From Saccoglossus kowalevskii (taxonomy: Eukaryota; Hemichordata; Enteropneusta; Harrimaniidae): a stretch of 47,021 nt of DNA. The notes beneath the pieces are model-generated. The model worked only from the letters and a program-made list of their open reading frames with translations. It was not told the origin of the DNA and ran no database searches. Location of the stretch: positions 945,558 to 992,578 of the forward strand of contig NW_003108579.1 in assembly GCF_000003605.2 (NCBI RefSeq), given 5' to 3'. Shown here in pieces: positions 46,275-47,021 of this stretch. Position numbers and translations under genes: made by a program. Position 1 is the first letter of the stretch. Every line of letters begins with the position of its first letter.

Positions 46275-47021
46275 CTGTGAAATAAAAAAACACAGAAATA
46301 GTAGTAATTCTAATTGGCATTCCATGAAATTGTGTTAAAAACAATAAAAAAATAAACAGTTATTATTGAACTAACCACTGTAATATTAGTCAAAATGTTC
46401 CGTAATCGCATTTAAAAAACAATTGTATTAAAATATTATAGCTGCTGTTTTTTATCATGATAGATTTGTATCATTTTTGCAAACATTACAAGCTATACAC
46501 TTGGTGCAACACGGGCGTTCCTTCATCTTTATAAATATTTATAAAGTTCAGAATTGAAACTGAAACGAGAGGTTTCTATTGGCCGATTAAAGAACATTGA
46601 TACTTTTTCAAATATCTGACACCAAAATCCAAGCTGTCTGGAAACAATCGCATCCACAAAAATCGGTGATTAAAATCTTCATGAAAAACAAAATTGGTTA
46701 TGTATAAAAATGAAGGAATGATTTTGTTTCGCCAAGAGTTTTCGAACAGGGTACCAATACCTGAATAAAGAGAAATAAGCTAAAAATGTTTGATTTGAGG
46801 TCAAACCAGAGCACACGACATCAATGACAAGTTAGTTATCTTAACATTTCTACACATATTTTGTCATAAACAATACAAAAAATATACAGAAGTTTAGATA
46901 TAGCAGGACAAGGTACAAGCATAAATAAGCATGAACCGTAATAGTAGTTTATAAATAAATAAACGCTGCTCGGACTGATAAATATGATATATAGAAGATA
47001 ATATTTGGTAATCGTAGTCCT
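46275..47021. other. Window end, nothing else recognised
   Basis: Apart from the decayed CTLD exon copy, I see no exon, in particular no signal-peptide exon for the lectin gene. It is AT-rich and without long frames. Confidence 0.4.
46609..46695 (-). repeat. Decayed duplicate of the CTLD exon 2 boundary
   Basis: AATATCTGACACCAAAATCC at 46611 repeats AATATCTGACACCAATCC at 44811, exactly 1800 bases away. Similarity runs through the AAGCTGT acceptor and the intron to ATGAAAAACAAAAT. On the minus strand the copy has an acceptor (CAGACAG) and the first ~20 exon bases, but an insertion shifts the frame and the rest of the exon is missing. Confidence 0.7.

Overview
The window is AT-rich animal genomic DNA, not bacterial: genes are split by GT-AG introns, microsatellites and LINE fossils are common, and there is a 915-base assembly gap. 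The protein families (a metabotropic GABA-B receptor, a C-type lectin/von Willebrand D protein, TSP1- and LDLa-like fragments, a THAP-like fragment, Tx1/L1-like and CR1/L2-like LINEs) fit a marine invertebrate. My guess is a deuterostome such as a hemichordate or lancelet, but the sequence alone does not prove the species.

Layout. (1) 1-7139: AT-rich non-coding DNA with a three-copy tandem repeat of about 145 bp, low-complexity tracts and a TA microsatellite. I found no exon here. (2) 7140-21719, plus strand: fifteen recognisable exons of a GABA-B receptor subunit, most like subunit 2. They run from the middle of the Venus-flytrap ligand domain through the seven-helix domain to a C-terminal coiled coil and stop. 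The 5' exon or exons (signal peptide and start of the ligand domain) lie outside the window or were not recognised. The exon for extracellular loop 2/TM5 is missing, probably inside the gap at 18650-19564. All visible junctions are in phase, so the gene looks intact. Its introns hold a G-rich quadruplex-type tract, a miRNA-like hairpin, a CpG-rich patch with a perfect TCTCGCGAGA palindrome, an antisense transposon relic and several microsatellites. (3) 21720-33443: mostly non-coding, with short gene-like fragments: a TSP1-like end and an LDLa-like possible exon (23.2-23.6 kb), a frameshifted THAP zinc-finger relic (25.4 kb), a weak exon candidate (26.9 kb), a cysteine-rich ORF (27.6 kb) and an unknown antisense ORF (30.5 kb). 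(4) 33444-42367: a LINE graveyard. A Tx1/L1-like element has its ORF1 fused to its ORF2 by internal deletion. Directly behind it, in the same orientation, is a CR1/L2-like element that has lost the part of reverse transcriptase carrying the YADD box. A third LINE 3' fragment is followed by a long (TTTA)n tract. (5) 42712-46274, minus strand: the 3' part of a secreted CTLD-VWD protein gene (five exons, poly(A) signal; one linking exon not found). A decayed copy of one CTLD exon edge sits exactly 1.8 kb upstream of the original.

The two genes are unrelated and transcribed toward each other. The receptor would sit in the plasma membrane, pairing with a GABA-B1-type subunit through its coiled coil and coupling to G proteins. 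The lectin/VWD protein would be secreted. I found no RNA genes, CRISPR arrays or prokaryotic-type operons.
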